DNA of 64,000 nucleotides, from positions 372,001 through 436,000 of the forward strand of contig NZ_SJSM01000004.1 of the NCBI RefSeq assembly GCF_004331685.1, given 5' to 3'. The translations under genes were made by a program, and so were the position numbers. Shown here one piece after another: positions 35,401-42,764 of the stretch (its first letter is position 1; every line of letters starts with the position of its first letter). The notes under the pieces are model-generated. The model searched no databases and was not told the DNA's origin. It worked only from the letters and a program-made list of their open reading frames with translations. The stretch is from Pedobacter hiemivivus. Lineage in GTDB: Bacteria; Bacteroidota; Bacteroidia; Sphingobacteriales; Sphingobacteriaceae.

Positions 35401-35963
35401 TTTGTGATCTCAGCATTACTAGTTCTCCAATTTATGTTAATCCCGTAAACATTATAAATCACATTTCCTTTTCCAGGAGCACCAATGGTCACGTTCTTAC
35501 TGATCCCGGAAAACTCCAGCGCCCTAATACTCGAGGGTGTTCCAAAAAATATAAATGAGAAATTTCTGATCACCATACCGTAGAGTTCAAATCGCTCTAC
35601 ATTATTAATACCAAAAAGATAATAAAGGTACTGTGAATAGACCATGGAAGTCCCATCTAAGATCACCTTTGCATGATTAACAGATGCTTCCTGACCCGTT
35701 TGTGTAGATCCATCAATTACGATGTCGGATGTGATTTCGGGAAGCTCCGATAAAATACTTATGGTATGATCAGCAGGAGAAATTCCGGGCAAACTAAAAT
35801 TGATATAATCAACTTCAGCATTACCATTTGCAGCTGCTTTTGTGAGTGCGGCTCTTAAAGTCCCTACTCCATCATCAGCATTGCTGGTTACGACAATTGT
35901 CTCTGAAAAAGCGATATAGCTTTGACATAGGAGTACAAATATCAGAAATAATCTTAGTTTCAA
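32487..35963 (-). CDS. large T9SS cargo with beta-helix, SprB-like repeats and CHU_C sorting domain
   Basis: 1158 residues. A signal peptide (to about residue 21) is followed by a right-handed beta-helix (about 25-400, with recurring N-x-I/V turns such as NLIIGGHTAEEGN and NVITNTG). An Ig-like linker comes next. About six Cys-containing repeats of SprB type (about 510-1020) share a core of W-x-[N/D]-x-x-G-x-x-x-G followed by L-x-x-[Q/V]-x-x-G-x-Y-x-L. The last 85 residues form the gliding-motility-associated C-terminal domain (AISPNNDGVNDEWLIPGM, VAIYNRYGHKIFES, IGTYYYIIDL), a type B T9SS signal. Probably a surface adhesin exported to the cell surface. Confidence 0.9.
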   Translation of the reverse strand: MKLRLFLIFVLLCQSYIAFSETIVVTSNADDGVGTLRAALTKAAANGNAEVDYINFSLPGISPADHTISILSELPEITSDIVIDGSTQTGQEASVNHAKVILDGTSMVYSQYLYYLFGINNVERFELYGMVIRNFSFIFFGTPSSIRALEFSGISKNVTIGAPGKGNVIYNVYGININWRTSNAEITNLTLKNNFFGIKENGLDIVTSILTGIFTYGNRNLIIGGHTAEEGNLLYGSVEINFGVINQLISQNIAVLVKNNIFTANRNAERPGATVTRNSIYHSFIADVRLNHTGTINMDVTDNVYGAGLSFRGLDNCNIRINRNFFGTSRTGSTSLPIQSEALRFYDMNGRVLVGGSATSEGNVITNTGAFPVYPKDLFAISAENVSSVELSHNTLYCNPGIPFLYSFTGPFSKPLEVFLKEKTATYVAGTTKAGARVELYYTDPECTNCQPKRYFATVTADPLGNWRYDGTIESGVSVMASATLNQLTSEFSDPRIYMFPYNEPRFTVTHQTCDGNKGKIEGAFTVNVNKVEWLNEAEEVVGTTLDLENQPAGKYKLRANQFGCIIESEWVIIENHMPQLAFGGTPQLIHPSCGNAGSILNLFPNRFETIQWLNENNELKGTSRELTNVPPGTYTLRLTNQTGCVKDFGPYVLVNVAGPNIDQSAPGIKGSSCNTATGYIKNIQVTGSGTLSYKWRNAAGEVRGTNKELVDVVAGWYTLEVKDGSSCSPIVSTPIEVTEINGITINTVNKLIDKATCNTSNGRISGITVSGATDYQWLDAGGSLVGSSVDLTDQPAGKYRLVAANSVCTKTSEEFIIELAQSTRNYSTTKIITAATCGLDNGKIEAIFTKDQPPSCFWKNNAGIQVGNSRILENQGPGAYDLYAIDDLGCERFLQQYSIGNVMGASINRGMERIRNDECGLGKGQISAPGLSGGQLPYFYEWKDTGGRTLGSGAILDGIKAGVYQLTIGDALACSRQTISYTVNDESRTLPAPVVNDLKICAAGNAVVQVLQPLKGNYLLYNEGGGIVDQNGTGSFKVNVSKSQRFSVVLRQGSCESMASSCKVTIENDGLSKLANAISPNNDGVNDEWLIPGMQNYPEATVAIYNRYGHKIFESTGYHTPFNGRGDGNELPIGTYYYIIDLKRGCGLLKGSLTLVR

Positions 35964-36033
35964 TCTGGAAGCGTTAAATGTAAATTGGCCACTAATTTAA
36001 CCAGAATTATCTGCATTTTATTAGCTTCGCCAT

Positions 36034-36756
36034 ATGAAAAATGTAATTCTAGCCAGTACATCAAGTCTATTTGGTGAAGCTTATCTTGAATATCTGAAAT
36101 CAGAAGTGGAAATTTTATTTCAAGGGATTTCTGAACTTATTTTTGTACCCTATGCCCGACCAGGTGGTATTAGTCATGATGAATACACGCATAAAGTAGC
36201 TGTCTTTTTTGAACCAATTGGGATCAAAGTAAAGGGATTACACCGTTTCGAAGACCCGGCCCATGCATTGAAAAATGCCGAAGCCATTTTTACAGGCGGT
36301 GGCAATACGTTTTTATTGGTAAAACAATTGCACGAACAGCGCCTAATGAATGTTTTAAAAGAAGTGGTTGAAAATGGGGTTCCTTATTTAGGTACTAGTG
36401 CTGGAAGTAATATAGGAGGCTTAAATATGCAGAACACAAATGACATGCCGATAGTATATCCGCCAACTTTTAATACACTAGGGCTTATTCCTTTTAATCT
36501 TAATGCACATTACCTCGATCCTGACCCCAATTCAAAGCACAATGGAGAGACCAGAGAAACCCGGATTAAAGAGTTTCATGTCTTCAATAAGGTACCTGTA
36601 TTGGGTTTAAGAGAAGGTAGCTGGATTCGCGTAAAGGGAGACAAAATTACTACAGAAGGCATGCTTCCTTCTAGAATATTTCTTCCAGAATTGCCACCCT
36701 ATGAAATTCAACCTAGAACTGTTTGTGCATTTGAAACCCGTCAAAATCCTTTATAA
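36034..36756 (+). CDS. pepE: dipeptidase E (peptidase S51)
   Basis: 240 residues, the family length. Catalytic residues align with Salmonella PepE by an offset of two: Ser122 in GTSAGSN, Asp137 in TNDMPIV, His159 in NAHYLD. GGGNTF (88-93) forms the glycine-rich loop. It cleaves Asp-X dipeptides in the cytoplasm. A damaged copy with its 3' flank lies at 17042-17645. Monocistronic; the T9SS gene diverges from it. Confidence 0.93.
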   Translation: MKNVILASTSSLFGEAYLEYLKSEVEILFQGISELIFVPYARPGGISHDEYTHKVAVFFEPIGIKVKGLHRFEDPAHALKNAEAIFTGGGNTFLLVKQLHEQRLMNVLKEVVENGVPYLGTSAGSNIGGLNMQNTNDMPIVYPPTFNTLGLIPFNLNAHYLDPDPNSKHNGETRETRIKEFHVFNKVPVLGLREGSWIRVKGDKITTEGMLPSRIFLPELPPYEIQPRTVCAFETRQNPL

Positions 36757-36977
36757 GGTAGGCTTTATCATTCGAGTTGGGAAATAAACTGTGTCTCTAA
36801 CCTCTTGGTGGGATAATTTATCATATTTTGGATGGATTTCACAAAATTTTGAGATGGAGCATTACTCCCTTCAGATCAAAATCAGAATATTGCTAATAAT
36901 TACAATATTTTCTTTAAAACAACAAATTATTTCTTTTTGGTTATCTTTAAATAATTACAGAGGTTTGTAGTGTAACA

Positions 36978-37005
36978 TATTATTAACTGTCCGCAGTTAA
37001 TAATA
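36978..37005. promoter_or_regulatory. perfect 12-bp inverted repeat upstream of higB
   Basis: TATTATTAACTG, four-base loop TCCG, CAGTTAATAATA. The stem is perfect but AT-rich and has no T tract, so an operator for the HigBA complex is more likely than a terminator. It lies 48 bases upstream of the predicted -7 element. Confidence 0.5.
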
Positions 37006-37052
37006 ATGATAAAATTATCACACCAAAAGTTCACGAAAAGAGAACTAAAACT

Positions 37053-37060
37053 TATATTTG
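37053..37060 (+). promoter_or_regulatory. TAnnTTTG -7 element of the HigBA module
   Basis: TATATTTG, ten bases before the ATG at 37070, giving a very short or nearly leaderless transcript. No obvious -33 element. Confidence 0.5.
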
Positions 37061-37069
37061 TATAATTAA

Positions 37070-37402
37070 ATGAAGGTACATTTGATCAAAAAGCGAACGT
37101 TAGAAGATTTTGTAATTAAAAACCCAACAAGTAGAGCTCCATTGGATGATTGGACAGAAAAGATAGGACTTGCAGATTGGAGGCACCCCATAAATATAAA
37201 AGACACTTTCAATAGTGCTGATATTTTAGGTAAAAATAGCAACAGGGTTGTTTTTGATATTGGTGGCAACAACTTTCGAATGATTTGCAAATATGTATTT
37301 GGGGGTAATCAAGTACATCTATTTATTTGTTGGATGGGAGTTCATTCAGCATACGACAAAATATGTAACCAGAATAAACAGTATACGATCAACATATATT
37401 AG
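37070..37402 (+). CDS. higB: HigB-type mRNA interferase toxin
   Basis: 110 residues. Family signature: MKVHLIKKRTLEDFVIKN, DWTEKIGLADWRHPINIKDT, then NRVVFDIGGNNFRMICKYVF and VHLFICWMGVHSAYDKI. This is the HigB/RelE-like fold that cuts mRNA at the ribosome. The core Arg/Lys/His-rich pattern is intact, so the toxin is probably active. It is one base upstream of the antitoxin gene in toxin-first order. Confidence 0.9.
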   Translation: MKVHLIKKRTLEDFVIKNPTSRAPLDDWTEKIGLADWRHPINIKDTFNSADILGKNSNRVVFDIGGNNFRMICKYVFGGNQVHLFICWMGVHSAYDKICNQNKQYTINIY

Positions 37403-37403
37403 T

Positions 37404-37859
37404 ATGAAAACAGTAGCATTAAAATATACTATAATAAGAACCAAAAGTCAATATGATGACTATTGCAAACAATTAGAGGTTCTGGTAACTCAAGATATCA
37501 CTAATGACCTCCAGGATGAAATTGATTTAGTTACCCTATTGATAGAGAAATACGACGAAGACAACAATACTTTTCAAGAATCAGATCCTATATCTCTGCT
37601 CCGGTCATTCATGTCAGATCATCATTTAAAACCTCAGGATATGACAATAATTTTAGGAATTAGCAAGGGATATGTTTCAGACATCCTAAATTACAAAAAG
37701 GGACTCTCAAAAGAAGTAATTAGAAAGTTAGCCGATTACTTTAAAGTAAGGCAAGAAGCATTTAATAGGCCTTACAAATTAATATCTCCAGCAAATATAC
37801 ATTTGCGGAATGCCAGTGATATGAATACCACCAAAGATTTGCCTTTAGTTATTCATTAG
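37404..37859 (+). CDS. higA: HigA-type antitoxin
   Basis: 151 residues from the ATG at 37404; a longer in-frame start at 37293 would lie inside the toxin gene and is not needed. The N-terminal half is acidic/helical (toxin binding). The helix-turn-helix is at about 70-120 (HHLKPQDMTIILGISKGYVS, then DILNYKKGLSKEVIRKLADY). It should neutralise HigB and repress the shared promoter, perhaps at the palindrome 36978-37005. Confidence 0.9.
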   Translation: MKTVALKYTIIRTKSQYDDYCKQLEVLVTQDITNDLQDEIDLVTLLIEKYDEDNNTFQESDPISLLRSFMSDHHLKPQDMTIILGISKGYVSDILNYKKGLSKEVIRKLADYFKVRQEAFNRPYKLISPANIHLRNASDMNTTKDLPLVIH

Positions 37860-37956
37860 TTAAATTTGTCCCCCATCCTTTTCCATACCTCCGGCAATGT
37901 GTCGGCAATGTCCGGCAAGCGCCTCCCAAGTGCTAGGAATCTGGTTTTTAACGCAA

Positions 37957-37964
37957 TATGTTTG
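37957..37964 (+). promoter_or_regulatory. TAnnTTTG -7 element before the DUF6266 gene
   Basis: TATGTTTG, 63 bases before the ATG at 38028. This would give a leader of about 55 bases for the four-gene set. No clear -33 element. Confidence 0.4.
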
Positions 37965-38027
37965 TCTCGTTGACTTGCAAGAAACAACGAATGAACAGAT
38001 TTATTAATGTTTTAAAAACCTATTATT

Positions 38028-38675
38028 ATGGGAAAATTATCAAGAGGATTCCTGGGTGGATTCCAGGGACAATTAGGAACAGCATACGGCTGTTTCTGGA
38101 GGCTGATGGACTTAGTTAAGGCGATGCCTCGCAAAGTGAAAAGAGCACCAACCGAAAAACAAGAAAAAGTGCAATTGCGTTGGTCGTTAATGACCAGCTT
38201 TCTGGCCATGTTTAGTCACATCATCAAGATCGGATTTAAACAAGCAGCCGTAAATGGACAGTCGGCAATGAACGCAGCTGTATCTTACAACCTCAAAAAT
38301 GCCATTACTGGTGTATCGCCAGACTATACCCTCGATTTTTCTAAACTCATGTTTAGCAAGGGTAAATTGGCTTTACCAAACAAACGTGCAGTGGTAACAG
38401 AGAACGATGCTGAGGTACGATTTGAATGGGGTTTAGAAACAACTGGCAATGGTCCGAGTAAACTTACTGACTTGGGAACATTTATAGTCTACAACCCCAT
38501 CAAGAATCAATATGTAAGTCTGGTTGGGGGAATTCCAAGATCTGCACTGAAATACACCATGCCCATGCCGCTTGAATTTAGTCAAGACAGCGTAGAATGC
38601 TACATGATCTTCGCAAGCGAAGACGGTAAAATGGTAAGTGATAGTTCATACATAGGTAACATTCCGATAGTTTAA
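38028..38675 (+). CDS. DUF6266 family protein
   Basis: 215 residues. The start MGKLSRGFLGGFQGQLGTAY is the family hallmark (Gly-rich, positively charged), followed by a helical part and an Ig-like beta domain (about 110-215: AEVRFEWGLETTGNGPSKLT, ALKYTMPMPLEFSQDSVECY). DUF6266 proteins are multiplied in Sphingobacteriaceae and Flavobacteriia genomes and have no known function. No signal peptide. First gene of a set with holin-, endolysin- and spanin-like products; a hairpin separates it from the next gene. Confidence 0.85.
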   Translation: MGKLSRGFLGGFQGQLGTAYGCFWRLMDLVKAMPRKVKRAPTEKQEKVQLRWSLMTSFLAMFSHIIKIGFKQAAVNGQSAMNAAVSYNLKNAITGVSPDYTLDFSKLMFSKGKLALPNKRAVVTENDAEVRFEWGLETTGNGPSKLTDLGTFIVYNPIKNQYVSLVGGIPRSALKYTMPMPLEFSQDSVECYMIFASEDGKMVSDSSYIGNIPIV

Positions 38676-38688
38676 CCGCTTCCTCTTA

Positions 38689-38721
38689 GGGAAAGAGCAG
38701 CTATATGCAAAGCTCTTTCCC
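38689..38721 (+). terminator. intercistronic hairpin after the DUF6266 gene
   Basis: GGGAAAGAGC and GCTCTTTCCC form a perfect 10-base stem with a 13-base loop. There is no T tract, so it may attenuate rather than stop transcription and could set a higher level of the DUF6266 mRNA relative to the three genes downstream. Confidence 0.5.
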
Positions 38722-38747
38722 AATTAGGAACAAATAAAAAAAAGAAC

Positions 38748-39119
38748 ATGAATACGATAGACATAAAAAAGCCAGTGCTTTTACCAGAGTTTAAGCACTT
38801 GAGCAATTACCTATTGTTTGGATTGCTATTGTTACTATGGATAGCATTACCTACACTGATGGGTTTTGATGGCACAACAGGACACATAGATCCTTCAATC
38901 TGGCTACTGATCGTATTGGCGCTGATCACCTTCTTGGTATTGTTAGCGACCTGCTGGTGGTTACTACAGCGTTTTTGGATGGCCTTGGGATTGCCCGGTT
39001 TAGGTTTAATGGTTTCACAATTTAAATTTTTGGAGTTATGGCAACAGTTAGGATTTTACTTTGCTTGCTTTACCTTGCTTTTGCTGGCCGGAGTAGGCTG
39101 TTTGGTAGCAGTACTGTAG
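38748..39119 (+). CDS. small three-span membrane protein, holin-like layout
   Basis: 123 residues with three hydrophobic segments (about 22-41, 51-75 and 101-122) and short connecting loops; no known family. Size and topology resemble class I holins, and it immediately precedes an endolysin-like gene that it overlaps by 82 bases. Function is inferred from position and topology only. A housekeeping membrane protein is equally possible. Confidence 0.6.
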   Translation: MNTIDIKKPVLLPEFKHLSNYLLFGLLLLLWIALPTLMGFDGTTGHIDPSIWLLIVLALITFLVLLATCWWLLQRFWMALGLPGLGLMVSQFKFLELWQQLGFYFACFTLLLLAGVGCLVAVL

Positions 39120-39583
39120 AGAAAGAATCAGATGCGTTGATTGCTATTGCACAATCACAAGTTGGGGTTAAAGAAGCAAAGGGCAATAACGACGGTGTTG
39201 AAGTAGAAGCTTATTTAGCTGTTGCTGGTTTAAAAAAAGGCGAACCCTGGTGTGCAGCTTTCCTGAGCTGGGTTTTTAAACAGGCCGGATATCATCAGCC
39301 AAGAACAGGCTGGTCGCCCGCCCTCTTCCCGGAAGACAGAAAGGTTAAAACACCCTCGCCAGGCCTGGTGTTTGGCATCTACTTCCCTACTTTAAAACGA
39401 ATATCTCATTGTGGTATAGTAGAGCGGGTTAAAGGATCTTGGGTAACCGGAATTGAGGGGAATACAAACTTGAATGGGTCTAGAGATGGTGATGGGGTCT
39501 ACAGGAAGTTAAGACATGTAAAAACCATTTATTGCTACGCAAACTGGATGAATAACCATCAAAAGAAAGGACCAGCAAAATGA
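39038..39583 (+). CDS. TIGR02594-type peptidoglycan hydrolase (CHAP/NlpC-like)
   Basis: 181 residues. An N-terminal hydrophobic segment (MATVRILLCLLYLAFAG) acts as a signal peptide or signal-anchor. The catalytic domain (about 32-175) has Cys in EPWCAAFLSWVF, His in RISHCGIVERV and WVTGIEGNTN, as in the TIGR02594 group of NlpC/P60-related amidases or endopeptidases. The start lies inside the preceding membrane-protein gene and the end overlaps the next by four bases, so the three are translationally coupled. A diverged piece of its 5' end is found at 8962-8998. Confidence 0.85.
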   Translation: MATVRILLCLLYLAFAGRSRLFGSSTVEKESDALIAIAQSQVGVKEAKGNNDGVEVEAYLAVAGLKKGEPWCAAFLSWVFKQAGYHQPRTGWSPALFPEDRKVKTPSPGLVFGIYFPTLKRISHCGIVERVKGSWVTGIEGNTNLNGSRDGDGVYRKLRHVKTIYCYANWMNNHQKKGPAK

Positions 39584-39978
39584 TAAAAAATATGTCAGAG
39601 TCTTTAAAGGTATTCCTCCTTATTTCAACATTAATACTGTTGTTTTTGCAAAGCTGTAACCTATTAAAAAAAACAACTAAAACGGTGGTAAATGATACCC
39701 AGAATAGCTCAAAATTTAGCGATTTCAACATGCTCAATATTAAAACTGCGGATAAAGAAACCAACATTTTTACCTATTGGGATAGCGGTGTGGTTTATCA
39801 ATATCAAAACATCAGGGAACGAGTAGACCAGACCGAATCGGTAGATTTAAAAACAACAGATCAGCTTACTACAAAAAAAGATGTGGTGATAAAGGAATCT
39901 GAACCGCCTGTTTTATGGATTTATGCAGGGATTGGATTGTTGTTAATTGGAGCACTGATTGTTTACTGGAAACGCTAG
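39580..39978 (+). CDS. lipoprotein with C-terminal membrane anchor, u-spanin-like layout
   Basis: 132 residues. The N-terminal lipoprotein signal has lipobox LFLQ-SC (Cys near 25). About 80 polar residues follow, with possible short helices, then a C-terminal transmembrane segment (about 109-128, LWIYAGIGLLLIGALIVYW) and a Lys-Arg end. An outer-membrane lipid anchor at one end and an inner-membrane span at the other is the topology of unimolecular spanins such as phage T1 gp11. With the endolysin-like gene upstream this completes a lysis-like set. The topology is read directly; the function is inferred. Confidence 0.6.
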   Translation: MIKNMSESLKVFLLISTLILLFLQSCNLLKKTTKTVVNDTQNSSKFSDFNMLNIKTADKETNIFTYWDSGVVYQYQNIRERVDQTESVDLKTTDQLTTKKDVVIKESEPPVLWIYAGIGLLLIGALIVYWKR

Positions 39979-39979
39979 T

Positions 39980-40033
39980 TATAGAAGAGAAGTTCGATAC
40001 ACGTTGATTATAGAACTTCTCTTCTATATTTTT
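39980..40033 (+). terminator. strong terminator after the lysis-like gene set
   Basis: TATAGAAGAGAAGTTC (39980-39995) pairs perfectly with GAACTTCTCTTCTATA (40013-40028), followed by TTTTT. The 16-base stem ends the plus-strand unit and can also serve the cyclase gene arriving from the other strand (stop at 40032). Confidence 0.85.
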
Positions 40034-40997
40034 AATGGATTGCCACAGGATTGATGTTAACCTGGGTAGAACCTTTATAAAGTGGTTGCCCCAAAACGAA
40101 TAAAAATTCCCAAACTTTATCCCTAACCAAGGCCCGGCTATCAATCAGCTCCAGATTGTATATTCCTTTTTTAGCAAGCATAAACTGGTTGACCGGGAAT
40201 TCGTCATCCGTTTTCGGATTGGGATATATTTCGGAAGCCCAAGTATCACCGCCGAAGGCAACAATCCCCTGATCTGCCAGCCATTGTGCAGCTTCCATAC
40301 CAATACCAGGTTCTACTTCAAGGAACTGTTTGTTGTCTTTTCCGATCAATTCCAGCCAACCGGTATTAAATAATATCACATCACCTTTACGGATAGTTAT
40401 ACCTTGTTTTTTAAGTACCACCTTGATGTCTGCAACTGTAAACTCAGTATTACTGGGCACAATATCCTTACCATAATACGCGGTCATATCCAATACAATG
40501 CCACGGGTAACGATTGGTGGTACTTTTTCAACACCAAGCTTTTTCACACCTTCCACTGTTACAAAATCAGCGGCCTTGTTACCGTTATAATACACATTGT
40601 CTATACCGATATGGCCGATACCGTTAAGCTGGGTCCCCACTCCTGTCCACGCGCTTACATATTCATCATTCAGGCTAAACTTATTCGGTCCCAAAGTTTG
40701 TCCTCCTTGCTGGCCTGGTTGGATATTGTACAGGTAGAAGCTACGGTGACGATATGCTGGTAAGTGCTTATCCAAGGGTACCGCCAAAGGATATGTCTTA
40801 CCTTTTTTCACCAATTTCATAGCCTGCATAACCACCTCTGGCGTTATAAGATTTGCAGCTCCGATCTCGTCGCCGGCTCCATAGGCAGATTGGTACCAAC
40901 TGGTATCTCTGGGATTTATATGCTGGCTTTGGGCGTATAATGGCGTTCCGCTTACCAGTAACAGTCCCCCTATTTTTAAATAATCTTTGATTTTCAT
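40032..40997 (-). CDS. cyclase family protein (PF04199, kynurenine-formamidase-like), secreted
   Basis: 321 residues. A signal peptide (to about residue 22, ending LYAQ) is followed by the cyclase fold: YGAGDEIGAANLITPEVVMQ, the His/Asp metal site in NGIGHIGIDNVYYNG, GVEKVPPIVTRGIVLDMTAY, and GDVILFNTGWLELIGKD. Such Mn/Zn-dependent hydrolases open or form cyclic amides/lactones. A periplasmic location is unusual for formamidase proper, so the substrate is probably different. It may form an operon with the ABM gene (20-base gap). Confidence 0.88.
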   Translation of the reverse strand: MKIKDYLKIGGLLLVSGTPLYAQSQHINPRDTSWYQSAYGAGDEIGAANLITPEVVMQAMKLVKKGKTYPLAVPLDKHLPAYRHRSFYLYNIQPGQQGGQTLGPNKFSLNDEYVSAWTGVGTQLNGIGHIGIDNVYYNGNKAADFVTVEGVKKLGVEKVPPIVTRGIVLDMTAYYGKDIVPSNTEFTVADIKVVLKKQGITIRKGDVILFNTGWLELIGKDNKQFLEVEPGIGMEAAQWLADQGIVAFGGDTWASEIYPNPKTDDEFPVNQFMLAKKGIYNLELIDSRALVRDKVWEFLFVLGQPLYKGSTQVNINPVAIH

Positions 40998-41017
40998 TGC
41001 TGTAATTTTTACTCTTT

Positions 41018-41305
41018 TTAAATTAATTCCGTCAATAAAACTGTTGGCTGTTCCTGTAGCTTCTCTTCGACTAATTGGCCGAAGGCTTTGATATACGGTT
41101 TCTGATTGTGTGCATCAAAGCCCTCTTTATTTTTCCATATTTCATAGAAAGTGAACAGGTTTTTGTCGTCAATACCCTGATGCAGGACGTAAAGCTCGCA
41201 GGCCTCCTCTTTATGGGTTTGCTCAACCATATTCTGAAGAATCGAAAGCACTTCTTCCCGATATTGCTCTTTTGCCTTAATTATGGCTGTTATATAAATT
41301 TTCAT
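41018..41305 (-). CDS. antibiotic biosynthesis monooxygenase (ABM/YgiN-like)
   Basis: 95 residues from the ATG at 41305 (MKIYITAIIKAKEQYREEVL), the normal ABM length; a start 23 codons upstream only adds an unlikely tail. Family features: the EVLSILQNMVEQTHKEEACE helix, YVLHQGIDDKNLFTFYEIWK, and FDAHNQKPYIKAF. A dimeric ferredoxin-like fold that oxidises quinone-type small molecules or detoxifies. Upstream of the secreted cyclase on the same strand. Confidence 0.9.
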   Translation of the reverse strand: MKIYITAIIKAKEQYREEVLSILQNMVEQTHKEEACELYVLHQGIDDKNLFTFYEIWKNKEGFDAHNQKPYIKAFGQLVEEKLQEQPTVLLTELI

Positions 41306-42085
41306 AGTAATTCTTTTAATAGTATGTTCTTCCTTCTCCCCTTTGATTAAAATGAGAAGGCAAAAATAGCCCACACAAAAGCATTATAAAAATAAGACAA
41401 CTCATACATACGTATCATAATAATGATAATACATAGCTGTAGTTAGAAAATTGATAGTATATGTCGAAAAAGAGGAATAATGCCTATAGAACCATTTAGT
41501 TTTGAAAAACTTCCAGAAGTAATCAGGAGCCAAGAAAAGAAGCCGAAGAAAATTTGAAATTTATCACGAAGAAGAACGATTCTGTCTGAAGAACGTGGCG
41601 ATAAAATAATTATTTACTGACATAGCAATTATAATTATTCTAATAATTAATTAATATACATCTATTACGATTAAAAAATAAATTAGTGGAGGAGTTGCGC
41701 GTACCGATTATTCAAGGGCTTAATGATTTATTATTGACGTTGGATATTGATGCAAACCATCAGGTACGATTCATTTTTCAGAATATGACTAACAAGTATT
41801 CCCATGAATATAGTCTTTAGAGTAGTATACCACTTCCGAATTGTTGTATTTTAAAATAAATTCAAATACGGAAATAGTAAAGTACAATTTGTTATTCCAT
41901 GGATTATTAAGATGCTAATTGGCTTTCCTAGTCCTGCTTCTAAAGTACCGTTCAGTTTCTTTGTCCATGAAATAGACGTAACATGCATTCATACCTCTTC
42001 CTAAAAGAACTCGACAGGTATTTTTTACTAGCTGAAGAAAGTCCCTACCTTTTACCATTTCTGTTTTGCTTTAAACATAGCGTAA
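41306..42085. other. long gene-poor stretch with decayed reading frames
   Basis: About 780 bases without an intact gene. A 25-codon frame at 41480-41557 starts MPIEPFSFEKLPEVIRSQE, like the opening of Bacteroidota excisionase/HTH genes, then stops. A frame at 41686-41820 encodes 44 residues (VEELRVPIIQGLNDLLLTLD, and on to EYSL) with coding-like composition. A third, 41982-42098, encodes 38 residues. All look like remnants, perhaps of a lost mobile element. No promoter or terminator is clear. Confidence 0.45.
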
Positions 42086-42574
42086 TTAATAGCAATTAGT
42101 CCCATCAAGAAAACTAATTATTTCCTTTAAATACTTAGCATCAATATCATCAAAATGAGAAAGATATTCGCTATCCACATCTAAAACTCCAACTACTTCT
42201 GCTCCTTTAAGCAGCGGCAAAACAATTTCAGATCTGGAGGCTGATGCACAGGCAATATGGCCTGGAAATTGATCCACATCATCCACAATCAGGATTTCAT
42301 TCTGCTGCCATGAAGTACCACAAACACCCTTTCCCTTTTTTATTCTGGTACAGGCTACAGGCCCCTGAAATGGACCAAGGACTAACTCGTCTCCCTTAAC
42401 CAAATAGAACCCAACCCAAAACCAACCGAACTGCTCTTTTAAAGCCGCAGCAATATTAGCTAAGTTCGCAATCAGATCATCTTCACCGGTGATCAATGCT
42501 TTTACCTGAGGAATAAGGGATACATACTGAGATTCCTTATCTATATTTCTGCTTATCACTAAATCTTCTGCCAT
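42086..42574 (-). CDS. msrC: free methionine-(R)-sulfoxide reductase (GAF domain)
   Basis: 162 residues. A GAF fold with the three redox cysteines of fRMsr: Cys75 (GPVACTRI), Cys85 (KGVCGTS) and Cys109 (FPGHIACAS), followed by SRSEIVLPLL and GVLDVDSE. It reduces free Met-R-O in the cytoplasm using thioredoxin. Length matches the family. Monocistronic, divergent from the S46 peptidase. Confidence 0.93.
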   Translation of the reverse strand: MAEDLVISRNIDKESQYVSLIPQVKALITGEDDLIANLANIAAALKEQFGWFWVGFYLVKGDELVLGPFQGPVACTRIKKGKGVCGTSWQQNEILIVDDVDQFPGHIACASASRSEIVLPLLKGAEVVGVLDVDSEYLSHFDDIDAKYLKEIISFLDGTNCY

Positions 42575-42764
42575 TATAAATTTACTTGAGTTACAAAAAT
42601 ACGAAACTTAGACAAATACCATTAACGCTCCTGCTTTAAGGTTATCTTGAGGATTTCACACGCTAAACCGCTAAAATAATTAAATTTGATTTTTTTTAAC
42701 AAACCATCAATTCCAGAATTGATGCCAGCTGTTCGAAACTAACTATTAATAAATACAATCATAA

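Larger units (their letters stand above)
36757..37069. other. AT-rich gap with hairpin upstream of the HigBA module
   Basis: 313 bases without a gene. The first 46 match the 3' flank of the truncated pepE copy. The rest is AT-rich, with the perfect palindrome at 36978-37005 and a promoter element just before the HigB-like start. Confidence 0.6.

Noticed and set aside
37293..37403. Longer start for the HigA gene
   Set aside because: The extra part is the toxin gene read out of frame; the ATG at 37404 follows the toxin stop by one base, as in other HigBA modules.
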